NCBI GenBank assembly: GCA_001898645.1
Contig: MKUQ01000044.1
Coordinates: forward strand, 67,952 to 131,951
DNA from: Burkholderiales bacterium 70-64
Lineage (GTDB): Bacteria > Pseudomonadota > Gammaproteobacteria > Burkholderiales > Burkholderiaceae_E
Length of the DNA stretch: 64,000 nucleotides
Reading direction: 5' to 3'
Part shown: one piece after another, positions 51,432 through 60,252 of the stretch
How the letters are laid out: each line of letters opens with the position of its first letter
How positions within the stretch are numbered: position 1 is the first letter of the stretch
The notes under the pieces: model-generated
What the model was told of the DNA's origin: nothing
The model's input: only the letters and a program-made list of their open reading frames with translations
Database searches by the model: none
Translations under genes and position numbers: made by a program

Positions 51432-51929
51432 TCACTTCTGGCCGATGTCGCGCAACTCGCGCTGCAAGGACATGGCGTCCAGGCGCGCGAGCGGCAACGA
51501 CAGGAACAGTTCGATGCGGCGCTTGAGGACCAGGGCGGCATCCATGAAAGCCATGCGTTGTTGAACCTCGCTGCCTTCGACGGCCGCCGGATCGGGCACG
51601 CCCCAATGGGCCGAGACGGGCTTGCCCGGCCAGACGGGGCAGACCTCGGCGGCGGCGTTGTCGCAGACCGTGAAGATGAAATCGAACACCGGCGCACCGG
51701 GTGCCACAAACTCGTCCCAGCTCTTGCTGCGATAGGAGGTGCCGGGCAGGCCCATGCGCTCCAGCGTGGCGAGCGCCAGCGGGTGGACTTCGCCCTTGGG
51801 GTGGCTGCCCGCCGAGTAGGCATGAAAGCGCCCTTGCCCCAGCGCGTTCAGGATGCCTTCGGCGAGAATCGACCGGGCCGAATTGCCCGTGCAGATGAAC
51901 AGCGCGTTGTAGGTGGTCTCTGTTGTCAT
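51432..51929 (-). CDS. arsC: Arsenate reductase, low-molecular-weight phosphatase type
   Basis: 165-residue LMW-PTP-like reductase. P-loop F-I-C-T-G-N-S-A-R-S places catalytic C13. The redox cysteines lie in F-T-V-C-D-N-A-A-A-E-V-C (about 88 and 96), and G-V-P-D-P-A carries the general-acid Asp. It is a different lineage from the glutaredoxin-type ArsC in the fusion at the operon end, so the operon encodes two arsenate reductases. It reduces As(V) to As(III) for Acr3 export. Confidence 0.92.
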   Translation of the reverse strand: MTTETTYNALFICTGNSARSILAEGILNALGQGRFHAYSAGSHPKGEVHPLALATLERMGLPGTSYRSKSWDEFVAPGAPVFDFIFTVCDNAAAEVCPVWPGKPVSAHWGVPDPAAVEGSEVQQRMAFMDAALVLKRRIELFLSLPLARLDAMSLQRELRDIGQK

Positions 51930-51941
51930 GGGCGCCTCGCG

Positions 51942-52393
51942 TCAGCAGCAGGAAGCAGCCGGCTTCGCGGCGGTGCGGCCGTCGCTGGGTGCGCAGCAAG
52001 CCGCAGCCGTGCCGCTTGCGGTGTGAGGCGCTTCGTTGAACACCGGGATGTTGCCGAGCGTGTGGAAGTGCTCCCAAGCCACGCCCTGCGGGTCGGTGAT
52101 CCAATGCTTCTCGCTGCGCGCGTAGCAGCAGGTCGTCGTGCCTTCGTCGAGCATCGTCATGTCGGCCGCCTGCGCGCGGGCCTTCAGGGCGGCGAGTTCG
52201 TCGGCGTCGTCGGTCTGGATGCCCAGATGGTCGATGCCCGGCTTGCTGCCGCGCGTGGAGATGGCGAAGTTGACCGGCGGGTCTTGGCGTAGTCGCCCTC
52301 GACGCGCGCCGGCTGCGCGGCGAACAGTTGGGAATAGAAGCCGATGCTGCGGTTCGGATCATCGACGTGCAGGTGGACGTGGAAGCGCTTCAT
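51942..52393 (-). pseudogene. ArsI/CadI-family dioxygenase-like gene, frameshifted
   Basis: The first ~36 codons (M-K-R-F-H-V-H-L-H-V-D-D, S-I-G-F-Y-S-Q-L-F, V-E-G-D-Y-A-K) and the rest (D-P-P-V-N-F-A-I-S-T-R-G, G-I-D-H-L-G-I-Q-T-D, T-T-T-C-C-Y-A-R-S-E-K-H-W) lie in different frames, switching at about 52279-52285. From memory of the family consensus the join has lost about 13 bases (D-Y-A-K-W-M-L-D-D-P-P expected). The metal ligand His residues, the vicinal C-C of the arsenical site and a Cys-rich tail are preserved downstream. Intact relatives cleave the C-As bond of methylarsenite or bind cadmium. As written it should not give a full protein. Confidence 0.82.
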
Positions 52394-52404
52394 GGGAAGT
52401 CCTT

Positions 52405-52734
52405 TCAGCAGGAGGTACAGGCATGGGAGGTAGCGTTAGCCTCGCACACGCCACTTTGGCAGCAGTGCTCGGTCAGGTAGCCGAGCAGCCCGTTCATGTG
52501 GGCGAAGTCGGCGCGGTAGATCAGGTTGCGGCCCTGCTGCTCGATCGTGACCAGGCCGGCATGGGCCAGCTCCTTCAGGTGGAAGGACAGGGTGTTGCGG
52601 GCCACGTCGAGCTGGTCGGCCAGGACGCTGGGGGTGAGCCCTTCGAGGCCGGCAACGACCAGGGCGCGGAACACGCGCAAGCGCTGGGTGTGGGCCAGGG
52701 CATTAAGGGCGGAAACGGCTTGGGTCTCGTTCAT
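52405..52734 (-). CDS. arsR: ArsR-family arsenite-responsive repressor
   Basis: 109-residue winged helix repressor (L-A-H-T-Q-R-L-R-V-F-R-A-L, recognition helix V-A-R-N-T-L-S-F-H-L-K-E-L). The inducer site is C-terminal: C91-C92-x4-C97, with further C106 and C109 at the very end, the AfArsR-like rather than the R773-like arrangement. The start at 52734 is preferred over a longer frame from 52752, which would run through the operator. It is the first gene of the operon and represses it until As(III) binds. Confidence 0.92.
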   Translation of the reverse strand: MNETQAVSALNALAHTQRLRVFRALVVAGLEGLTPSVLADQLDVARNTLSFHLKELAHAGLVTIEQQGRNLIYRADFAHMNGLLGYLTEHCCQSGVCEANATSHACTSC

Positions 52735-52735
52735 G

Positions 52736-52761
52736 ATTCGATGATACAACATTTATCGAAT
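52736..52761. promoter_or_regulatory. ArsR operator candidate
   Basis: ATTCGAT (52736-52742) and ATCGAAT (52755-52761) form a perfect 7-bp inverted repeat with a 12-bp spacer immediately upstream of the arsR start, the place where ArsR autoregulates. Confidence 0.75.
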
Positions 52762-53086
52762 CATTGTGCAAGCGTCTCGCAATGGAGGGTCGGACGCGCC
52801 CGGCGAATCGGGGGCGCGGCAGCGTCCGATTGCTGCATGACGCGGCTATCCGGCAGTCGAAAGCTCTCCCCCATGCGCTGCTGACAGTCGTCAGCACCAT
52901 GCCCTGGCAGCCCCGGTCTTCAAGGCTGCAACGCGCCTCGCCGCGCTGACCGCACCAGTCCGCTTCGCATCGACCACCGCGGACGAGCGTTTCACAACGC
53001 CGATGCCGTTCATGTTCAACCCTTCGGGAGTTTCCGCTCCCGTCAGGGCGTGGTCCTCCCGGTCTTTCAACCACCAGGAGAAACCC
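52762..53086. other. Upstream region of arsR; ars/ICE boundary
   Basis: About 325 bp between the divergent arsR and the ICE gene at 53087. No supported gene. This is the 5' boundary of the arsenic insertion; no inverted repeat, target duplication or recombinase relic was recognised. Confidence 0.5.
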
Positions 53087-53338
53087 ATGTCCCTCGCGTT
53101 CGCATCGGCGCCTTTGAGCGTCGAACAGGCCCGCACCGAATCCATCGGCTTCCAGGCCCTGGCCTACGTCGGCAAGCGCCTGCCCTTGCAGCTGCTTTGC
53201 AGCGCAGCCGGCCACTACATCGGCACCGCCGATGCGGACGGCCCGGTCTCGCGTGAATCGGCCAGCTACTTCCGCTCGCACCACGCCGCCGACCAGGCCC
53301 TGCGAACGGGCCGCTGGCAGCAGCGCCTCAACCCGTGA
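53087..53338 (+). CDS. Small ICE-associated protein
   Basis: 83-residue protein, start ATG 53087 with AGGAG upstream. The sequence (A-R-T-E-S-I-G-F-Q-A-L-A-Y-V-G-K-R, C-S-A-A-G-H-Y-I-G-T-A-D, F-R-S-H-H-A-A-D-Q-A-L) resembles short conserved ORFs of the ICE accessory block after topoisomerase. Predicted soluble; no known function. The gap to the next ICE gene is 26 bp. Confidence 0.65.
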   Translation: MSLAFASAPLSVEQARTESIGFQALAYVGKRLPLQLLCSAAGHYIGTADADGPVSRESASYFRSHHAADQALRTGRWQQRLNP

Positions 53339-53364
53339 TTCCGCAACCACCCGGAGCCCATGTC

Positions 53365-53757
53365 ATGAACCAATCTCTGCCCCAAGAGGTACTTGATCAG
53401 ATCGAGTTGGAACACCAGCACTTCGAGGCCGCACCCCAAGCCTTCTTCGAGGCGTGGAAGCGCGGCGTTCGCATCGCCGGCCACGAGTGGTTCGGCGACG
53501 GCACCCGCGAAGGCTTGCAACACGCCAAATCGAAGTGGGATCTGCGGCCGAAGCTGCTGATGCTGAACGACGCCCTTGGCATCCTGAGCAGCGGCCAGCG
53601 GATGTTCCTGTCCGCGATGGTGAGCTTCTACAACTCGCGCGAAGGCGGCGCGATGCTCAAGCGCTGCGGCTTCGAGGGCCTGTCCGACCTGGGCGGCCTG
53701 GACCTGGAGCGGCGCAAGGTCATCGCCGACCTCACGCTGCACTACAACGGCTGGTGA
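53365..53757 (+). CDS. ICE-associated protein of unknown function
   Basis: 130-residue acidic, helical protein (M-N-Q-S-L-P-Q-E-V-L-D-Q-I-E-L-E-H). Distinctive blocks are A-F-F-E-A-W-K-R-G-V-R-I-A-G-H-E-W and L-L-M-L-N-D-A-L-G-I-L-S-S-G-Q-R-M-F-L. I know it only as a conserved hypothetical in this ICE class. GGAG lies upstream of ATG 53365. It is followed by a terminator at 53797. Confidence 0.65.
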   Translation: MNQSLPQEVLDQIELEHQHFEAAPQAFFEAWKRGVRIAGHEWFGDGTREGLQHAKSKWDLRPKLLMLNDALGILSSGQRMFLSAMVSFYNSREGGAMLKRCGFEGLSDLGGLDLERRKVIADLTLHYNGW

Positions 53758-53796
53758 ACCCCCGGCAACCCAGCGCTTCTTCTTCTCCAACCCCAC

Positions 53797-53837
53797 GAGG
53801 GACATGCGTCCTTCGGGGCCATGTCCCTCCTTCTTTT
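53797..53837 (+). terminator. Rho-independent terminator
   Basis: GAGGGACATG and CATGTCCCTC (53797-53806 and 53820-53829) form a 10-bp stem with a 13-nt loop, followed by a T-rich CTTCTTTT. It closes the 53087-53757 transcript. Confidence 0.75.
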
Positions 53838-54003
53838 CACAGGAGCAGCCATGTCCCGAATCACCGTCTTCCACTGACCTTCGCCGCCCGCCACCAGGGC
53901 GGTCCGACACAGCGGCCGGCTCACCGGCTGCCACTTCATCCACTCGCTGGGGTTCAATCCCCGGCAGGGGTTTGGCCCAGCCATCCCCTGCTGGAGAAAT
54001 CCC

Positions 54004-54720
54004 ATGTCCCATTCCAACAATCCCTTCGTCCGCGGCTACGACGGCCTTTCCGTCGAACGGCTGCTGGCGATTTCCTACGACGACGACTGCCCGCTGAGCT
54101 ATCTGCCGCTGCACACCTCGCAGTCGCACCTGCCCGACAGCCAGGTCGAGCGCCATGCCGGCGTCTTCTGTGACGACTTCGCGCTGATCACCGAGGGCCA
54201 GAACGTGCCGCCCGAGTTGGACGCGCAGTGCCCCAGCCACGGCATCGCCCGAAACCTCGTCTACGCCGTCATGGCCGAAGAAGCCGGCAAGCCGCTGCAC
54301 GTCGGCGATACCTGCTCTGAGGAAGCCGCGCGCGAGGTTGTGCGGCGATTGAGCTTCGAGACCGGTTTCTACAGCCGGTGCTGGGAAATCAGCAGTGCCC
54401 ATCTCACCCCCGAGGCGGGCCGCTTCCTCGCCGAACTGGCGGACATCGCCACGCCGAGCGGCTTCTTATTCGTCGCCTTTCGCATTCCGTACAGCCCCGC
54501 GATCGGCGTGAAGCTGATTGCTACCCCCTGGACGGATGCGAACCTGTTGCTCGTCGAGTGCATCACCGCCGAACAGCTGCGGCAGGAGCACCGGGCCAAG
54601 GGCGTGCCGGAGTGCCTCGTGGAAGTGCTGCACCTGGCTGCGCTCGCCGATGTTCGCATGCTGGTGTTCGATGCCGATGCCCCGGTACTGGACGGGCTCA
54701 CGCTCTACGACGACGAGTAA
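54004..54720 (+). CDS. ICE-associated DUF5983-like protein
   Basis: 238-residue soluble protein, start ATG 54004 with GGAG upstream. The block Y-S-R-C-W-E-I-S-S-A-H-L-T-P-E-A-G-R resembles the DUF5983 family of ICE accessory proteins, an identification from memory. Acidic overall, with five Cys. It has its own terminator at 54735 and is the last ICE-type gene before the mercury transposon end at 54782. Function unknown. Confidence 0.6.
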   Translation: MSHSNNPFVRGYDGLSVERLLAISYDDDCPLSYLPLHTSQSHLPDSQVERHAGVFCDDFALITEGQNVPPELDAQCPSHGIARNLVYAVMAEEAGKPLHVGDTCSEEAAREVVRRLSFETGFYSRCWEISSAHLTPEAGRFLAELADIATPSGFLFVAFRIPYSPAIGVKLIATPWTDANLLLVECITAEQLRQEHRAKGVPECLVEVLHLAALADVRMLVFDADAPVLDGLTLYDDE

Positions 54721-54734
54721 CCCGAAACCCATTC

Positions 54735-54762
54735 GAGCCCCCATGTCGGGGCTCTTCCTTTT
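54735..54762 (+). terminator. Rho-independent terminator
   Basis: GAGCCCC (54735-54741), loop CCATGTC-like, GGGGCTC (54748-54754), then TTCCTTTT. It terminates the DUF5983-like gene 15 bp after its stop codon. Confidence 0.8.
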
Positions 54763-54781
54763 CATCGAACTCGGTGGCGGC

Positions 54782-54806
54782 CGCCTTTTTCAGAAGACGA
54801 TTGCCC
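54782..54806 (+). repeat. Tn5053/Tn402-like terminal inverted repeat
   Basis: The 25 bp here contain TTTTCAGAAGACGA followed by TGC, and match the 25-bp terminal repeat of Tn5053/Tn402 (recalled) at about 20 positions. The orientation puts the transposon to the right, so this would be the mer-side end next to merR, as in Tn5053. The matching other end and the tni transposition genes are not in the window. Confidence 0.7.
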
Positions 54807-54860
54807 GAGATGTCTGACGTCCATGGCGCTTCCCTGATACCCAGGCCAATCCATGACCTA

Positions 54861-55241
54861 TCAGCAATGCAGGGCGGCGATCAGCGGACAGGAAACATTG
54901 CCTTGATGCGCATGGCACTCACCAACCAGCGTGGATAAGGCTGCCTCGATCCGGCGCAGGTCGGACAGCTTGGCGCGCACATCGTCCAGCCGCAAGGCAG
55001 CCAGTTCCGCCGCCTCGCTGCAATGGGTCCCGTCTTCCAGTTTCAGAAGCTGCCCGATCTCGTCCAGGCTGAAGCCCAGCCGCTGCGCCGCTTTCACGAA
55101 CTTCACCCGCGCCATGCTGCCGTAAGGCCGGTCCGGCGTCGGCAGCAGTCCCTTGAGTTGATAGAAGCGGATCGTCTCGACGTTGACCCCGGCCGCCTTG
55201 GCGAACGCGCCGATGGTCAGGCTGTCCGGATCGGTGTTCAT
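54861..55241 (-). CDS. merR: Mercury-responsive regulator MerR
   Basis: 126-residue MerR. N-terminal winged helix ([20 protein letters not shown]) and dimer helix are typical. Hg(II) ligands are the Cys in G-T-H-C-S-E-A-A, the one in [11 protein letters not shown] and its partner, matching the three-Cys Tn501 pattern. The start at ATG 55241 is used; a GTG at 55244 is the next codon upstream. It binds the divergent operator at 55247-55277 and switches merT onward on with Hg(II). Confidence 0.94.
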   Translation of the reverse strand: MNTDPDSLTIGAFAKAAGVNVETIRFYQLKGLLPTPDRPYGSMARVKFVKAAQRLGFSLDEIGQLLKLEDGTHCSEAAELAALRLDDVRAKLSDLRRIEAALSTLVGECHAHQGNVSCPLIAALHC

Positions 55242-55246
55242 CACGC

Positions 55247-55277
55247 TTGACTCCGTAGTTGACTACGGAAGTAACGT
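55247..55277 (+). promoter_or_regulatory. mer operator-promoter
   Basis: -35 TTGACT (55247-55252), a 19-bp spacer holding the dyad CCGTAGTTGACTACGG (55253-55268), and -10 TAACGT (55272-55277). The over-long 19-bp spacer with MerR dyad is the textbook mer promoter that MerR-Hg untwists. Confidence 0.92.
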
Positions 55278-55311
55278 TAGCGCATCAGACCAAAACCCGG
55301 AAGGATTTTCC

Positions 55312-55662
55312 ATGACAGAACCCAAGAGCGGTCGCGGCGCCTTGGCCGCCGGTGGCCTCGCCGCAATCCTCGCCTCGACCTGCTGCCTCGGCCCGCTGGT
55401 GCTGGTCGCGCTCGGCTTTTCAGGGGCATGGATCGGCAACCTCACCGTGCTGGAACCGTACCGGCCGATCTTCATCGGCGCGGCGCTGGTCGCGCTGTTC
55501 TTCGCCTGGCGCCACATCTTCCGGCCGGCGCAAGCCTGCAAGCCGGGCGAGGTGTGCGCGATTCCCCAAGTTCGCTCGACCTACAAGCTCATCTTCTGGA
55601 TCGTGGCCGCCCTGGTGGTGGTCGCGCTCGCCTTTCCCTATGTCCTTCCGCTGTTCTACTGA
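55312..55662 (+). CDS. merT: Mercuric transport protein MerT
   Basis: 116-residue inner-membrane protein with three helices. The vicinal Cys pair C24-C25 lies in the first helix (A-S-T-C-C-L-G-P-L-V) and the cytoplasmic pair is C76 and C82 (Q-A-C-K-P-G-E-V-C). It takes Hg(II) from MerP and passes it inward to MerA. It starts 35 bp after the mer -10 box. Confidence 0.95.
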   Translation: MTEPKSGRGALAAGGLAAILASTCCLGPLVLVALGFSGAWIGNLTVLEPYRPIFIGAALVALFFAWRHIFRPAQACKPGEVCAIPQVRSTYKLIFWIVAALVVVALAFPYVLPLFY

Positions 55663-55674
55663 CAGGAGATCATC

Positions 55675-55956
55675 ATGATTAAGAAACTTGCCGCTCTCGT
55701 GGCCCTGGCCGCCACCCTCGCCACGCCCGCCTGGGCCGCCGTCCAGACCGTCACGCTGTCCGTGCCCGGCATGACCTGCGCCGCCTGCCCGATCACGGTC
55801 AAGAAGGCGCTCACCAAGGTCGAGGGCGTCAGCCAAGTGGACGTGAGCTTCGACAAGCGCGAGGCAGTCGTGACCTTCGACGACGCCAAGACTTCCGTCC
55901 AGAAGTTGACCGAAGCCACCACCAGCTCCGGCTATCCGTCCAGCGTCAAGCGTTGA
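55675..55956 (+). CDS. merP: Periplasmic mercury-binding protein MerP
   Basis: 93 residues: signal peptide 1-22 (ending A-W-A-A) then one HMA domain with G-M-T-C-A-A-C (C35, C38) as the Hg(II) site. It scavenges Hg(II) in the periplasm for MerT. Gap to merT is 12 bp. Confidence 0.95.
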   Translation: MIKKLAALVALAATLATPAWAAVQTVTLSVPGMTCAACPITVKKALTKVEGVSQVDVSFDKREAVVTFDDAKTSVQKLTEATTSSGYPSSVKR

Positions 55957-55971
55957 ACAGGGAGTGATTCC

Positions 55972-56379
55972 ATGACACCGATTGCGCGCATCGCCGACAA
56001 GGCCGGGGCATTGGGTACCGTCATTTCCGCGATGGGCTGCGCGGCCTGCTTTCCTGCGATTGCGAGCCTGGGCGCAGCCATCGGGCTCGGTTTTCTGCAG
56101 CAATACGAAGGCTTGTTCGTTTCTACGCTGTTGCCGCTGTTCGCCGGTTTGGCGCTGCTGGCGAACGCCCTGGGCTGGCTGCGCCACCGGCAATGGCATC
56201 GCAGCGTGCTGGGCATGATCGGCCCTGCGCTCGTGCTGGCTGGACGGTTCCTGTGGATCACGCCCCTGCTCTACACGGGAATCGCCTTGATGGTCGGTGT
56301 GTCGATCTGGGATCTGGTGTCACCGGCCAACCGCCGCTGCGGGCCGGACGGCTGCGAACTGCCCGCAAAACAGGGATGA
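55972..56379 (+). CDS. merC: Mercury transporter MerC
   Basis: 135-residue four-helix membrane protein with the MerC Cys pair in A-M-G-C-A-A-C-F-P-A (C23, C26) and a second Cys pair near the C-terminus (N-R-R-C-G-P-D-G-C). It is an additional inner-membrane Hg(II) importer. It lies between merP and merA with 15- and 27-bp gaps. Confidence 0.9.
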   Translation: MTPIARIADKAGALGTVISAMGCAACFPAIASLGAAIGLGFLQQYEGLFVSTLLPLFAGLALLANALGWLRHRQWHRSVLGMIGPALVLAGRFLWITPLLYTGIALMVGVSIWDLVSPANRRCGPDGCELPAKQG

Positions 56380-58092
<1,713 letters not shown>

Positions 58093-58107
58093 CGAGAAAC
58101 ACCTCAA

Positions 58108-58773
58108 ATGCCAACCTCGTTCGATATCGCAGGGATTGCCGAGGCGCTGACACTGACCCGCGTAAGCGGCGCGGGGTCTGCTGATCTCTTCCGCGTTCTT
58201 TTGTGCGAGCTGGCGATGGGCCACCCGGTATCGCGCGAAACACTGGCAGCTGCTTTGGGCTGGACGGCGAGCCAGGTGACCGCCGCGCTGAACCAAGTCC
58301 GCAGTGTGGAATACGACGACCACGACAACATCGTCGGCTACGGCCTCACGCTGCGCGAGACGGCCCATGCCTTCGAAATGGATGGCCGGCGCCTCTATAC
58401 CTGGTGCGCTCTCGACGCCCTGATGTTTCCGCCGATGATTGGCAGGACCGCGCGAGTCACCTCGTCCTGCGCTGCAACTCGCGCCCCGGTGCGGATGACG
58501 GTCACACCCGACGCGGTTTGCGATATCGATCCCGCCGGCGCCATGGTGTCTCTCGTGGCGCCGGATAGCTCGGCTGACGTTCGCAGCGCGTTCTGCTGCC
58601 ACGTGCACTTCTTTGCTTCTGCGGCGGCAGCAAATGCCTGGGCCGGCGCGCATGCCCGCGTGGCGGTGGTCGGCGTGCACGACGCGTTCCGTCTCGGGCA
58701 ATCGCTCGCGCAGCGGCTGAAGGAGCCGGCACTGCCCTCATATAGTTCGGGCGCTACCGAGGCGCGGCCGTGA
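58108..58773 (+). CDS. merB: Organomercurial lyase MerB
   Basis: 221-residue MerB that cleaves the C-Hg bond of organomercurials. The catalytic set corresponds to C100 and D103 (Y-T-W-C-A-L-D-A-L) and C163 (S-A-F-C-C-H-V-H-F-F), the equivalents of C96, D99 and C159 in R831b MerB. It makes this a broad-spectrum mercury operon. Its stop overlaps the patatin-like gene start by 4 bp. Confidence 0.95.
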   Translation: MPTSFDIAGIAEALTLTRVSGAGSADLFRVLLCELAMGHPVSRETLAAALGWTASQVTAALNQVRSVEYDDHDNIVGYGLTLRETAHAFEMDGRRLYTWCALDALMFPPMIGRTARVTSSCAATRAPVRMTVTPDAVCDIDPAGAMVSLVAPDSSADVRSAFCCHVHFFASAAAANAWAGAHARVAVVGVHDAFRLGQSLAQRLKEPALPSYSSGATEARP

Positions 58774-59672
58774 ACACCCACACGCTGCGCGCGGCGACCG
58801 AGCGCCCCGAGGCGCCGGCTCTCGGCGGCATGACGGATCTGCGCAGCGCCCAGGCCGATCCCGTGGCCGCTCGCGCGGACCCGGGCCGGCAACGCCGCGC
58901 ACTGATCCTCTGCGGCGGCGGCGCGCGTGGGGCGATGGAAGTCGGTTTCTATCAGGCTATCACCGAACTGGGACTGTCCTTCGATCTCGTCGTCGGCAGC
59001 TCGGTGGGTGCCCTCAACGGCGCGCTCATTGCGGCGGGCTTCTCGCCGGCGGAGCTCGCCGGCCTCTGGCGCGGCATCCGCCGACGCGACCTCATCGCGT
59101 GGAGCGGGCGCGCCCTGCTGTCCGGCGGCTTCTACAGTTTCGACCCCCTGCGACGGCTGCTCGAAAAGACACTGCCGGTGCGCCGCTTCGAAGAACTCGA
59201 GCGCCCGTTGGTGATCACGACCACCAATCTGCGCACCGGTCACGTCCACTACTGGGATCGCGGCGATCTGCTGGCGCCACTCATCGCCAGCATGAGCCTG
59301 CCCGGCGCGTTCCCCCCGGTCTGGATCGGCGGTGAGCCGCATGTGGACGGCGGTGTCGCCAGCAACGTGCCGTTCGAGCCTGCATTCGACCGTGGCATTA
59401 CCGAGATGATGCTGGCCTTGTGCACCTGCTGCCCGCCCGCTGCGCATCCGCCACATTCACCCTTTGGCGTGCTGCTGCGCAGCTTCCTCATCTCGCTGGA
59501 CAGCAAGTACGCCTGCGATCTCAACCACTATCGGCGGCAAGGGATCGTCATGCGCGTCGCCCGGCCCGAGTTTCTGCTCGACGTCGGTCTGCTGGACTTC
59601 CAATACGCCGATGCGCTGATCCGCGCAGGCCACGAGCAAAGCCTGAAGGCTTTGCCCTGTTTCGCAGGCTAG
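58770..59672 (+). CDS. Patatin-like phospholipase within the mer operon
   Basis: 300-residue patatin-fold serine hydrolase. The oxyanion motif L-I-L-C-G-G-G-A-R-G-A is at about 45-55, the nucleophile elbow V-G-S-S-V-G-A at about 75-81 (G-x-S-x-G) and the catalytic Asp in V-D-G-G near residue 192. No signal peptide, so cytosolic or membrane-associated. It is coupled to merB by ATGA overlap and followed by merD at 15 bp, so it belongs to the operon. Lipid remodelling after organomercurial damage is a guess. It is not part of the classical mer set. Confidence 0.88.
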   Translation: MNTHTLRAATERPEAPALGGMTDLRSAQADPVAARADPGRQRRALILCGGGARGAMEVGFYQAITELGLSFDLVVGSSVGALNGALIAAGFSPAELAGLWRGIRRRDLIAWSGRALLSGGFYSFDPLRRLLEKTLPVRRFEELERPLVITTTNLRTGHVHYWDRGDLLAPLIASMSLPGAFPPVWIGGEPHVDGGVASNVPFEPAFDRGITEMMLALCTCCPPAAHPPHSPFGVLLRSFLISLDSKYACDLNHYRRQGIVMRVARPEFLLDVGLLDFQYADALIRAGHEQSLKALPCFAG

Positions 59673-59687
59673 CGGAAGGAGGAAGCG

Positions 59688-60041
59688 ATGGACGATTACA
59701 CGATCTCCAGGCTCGCCGGGGCGGCCGGTGTCAGCGTCCATGTCGTGCGCGACTATGTGCTGCGCGGGCTGGTGCGTCCGGTGCGTCACACGCCCGGCGG
59801 CTATGGCCTCTATGACGAGCAGGCGCTGGCGCGGCTGCGCCTGGTGCGGGCGCTGTTCGAGGCCGGGATCGGCCTCGACGAGTTGGCCCGCCTGTGCCAC
59901 GCCCTGGATGCGGACAGCGATGCCGCCGAATGCCTGACCCGCTTGCGCACATGGCTCGCGGCACGGCGCGAGCGGCTGGAGTCCCTCGACCGGCAGCTCG
60001 CCGGCATGGCGGGTGCCAATGCGGAGTGCCGTTATGGATAA
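59688..60041 (+). CDS. merD: Mercury operon co-regulator MerD
   Basis: 117-residue MerR-like protein ([20 protein letters not shown]) without the Hg-binding cysteine triad; it has C-H-A-L near 68 and single Cys near the end. MerD displaces MerR-Hg from the operator to shut the operon down. It overlaps merE by 8 bp. Confidence 0.92.
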   Translation: MDDYTISRLAGAAGVSVHVVRDYVLRGLVRPVRHTPGGYGLYDEQALARLRLVRALFEAGIGLDELARLCHALDADSDAAECLTRLRTWLAARRERLESLDRQLAGMAGANAECRYG

Positions 60042-60252
60042 CGATCAAACGCCGGGCTGGCGAGCCTACGCCTGGGGTGTGCTGGCCGCGCTGACCTGCC
60101 CGTGCCACTTGCCGATCCTGGCCGCCGTCCTGGCGGGCACGACCGCCGGCGCGTTCCTCAGCGAACATTGGGGAATCGCGGCGCTCGCCCTGGCGGCCCT
60201 GTTCCTTTTGGCCCTGACGCGGGCGCTACGGGCCTTCCGGAGCCGGTCATGA
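60034..60252 (+). CDS. merE: Mercury transport protein MerE
   Basis: 72-residue, two-helix membrane protein with the Cys pair in [10 protein letters not shown], the MerE signature. It assists uptake of inorganic and methyl mercury. The start at ATG 60034 lies inside merD; the stop overlaps the EAL gene (ATGA). Confidence 0.92.
   Translation: MDNDQTPGWRAYAWGVLAALTCPCHLPILAAVLAGTTAGAFLSEHWGIAALALAALFLLALTRALRAFRSRS

Noticed and set aside
50977..52362. 461-codon minus-strand frame read as one protein
   Set aside because: Only the last 139 codons (DUF2703) are protein-like; the rest is out of frame with arsC and arsI.
53850..53876. Nine-codon ORF after a good ribosome-binding site (M-S-R-I-T-V-F-H)
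   Set aside because: Too short to support; may be the stub of a deleted ICE gene, but nothing downstream confirms it.
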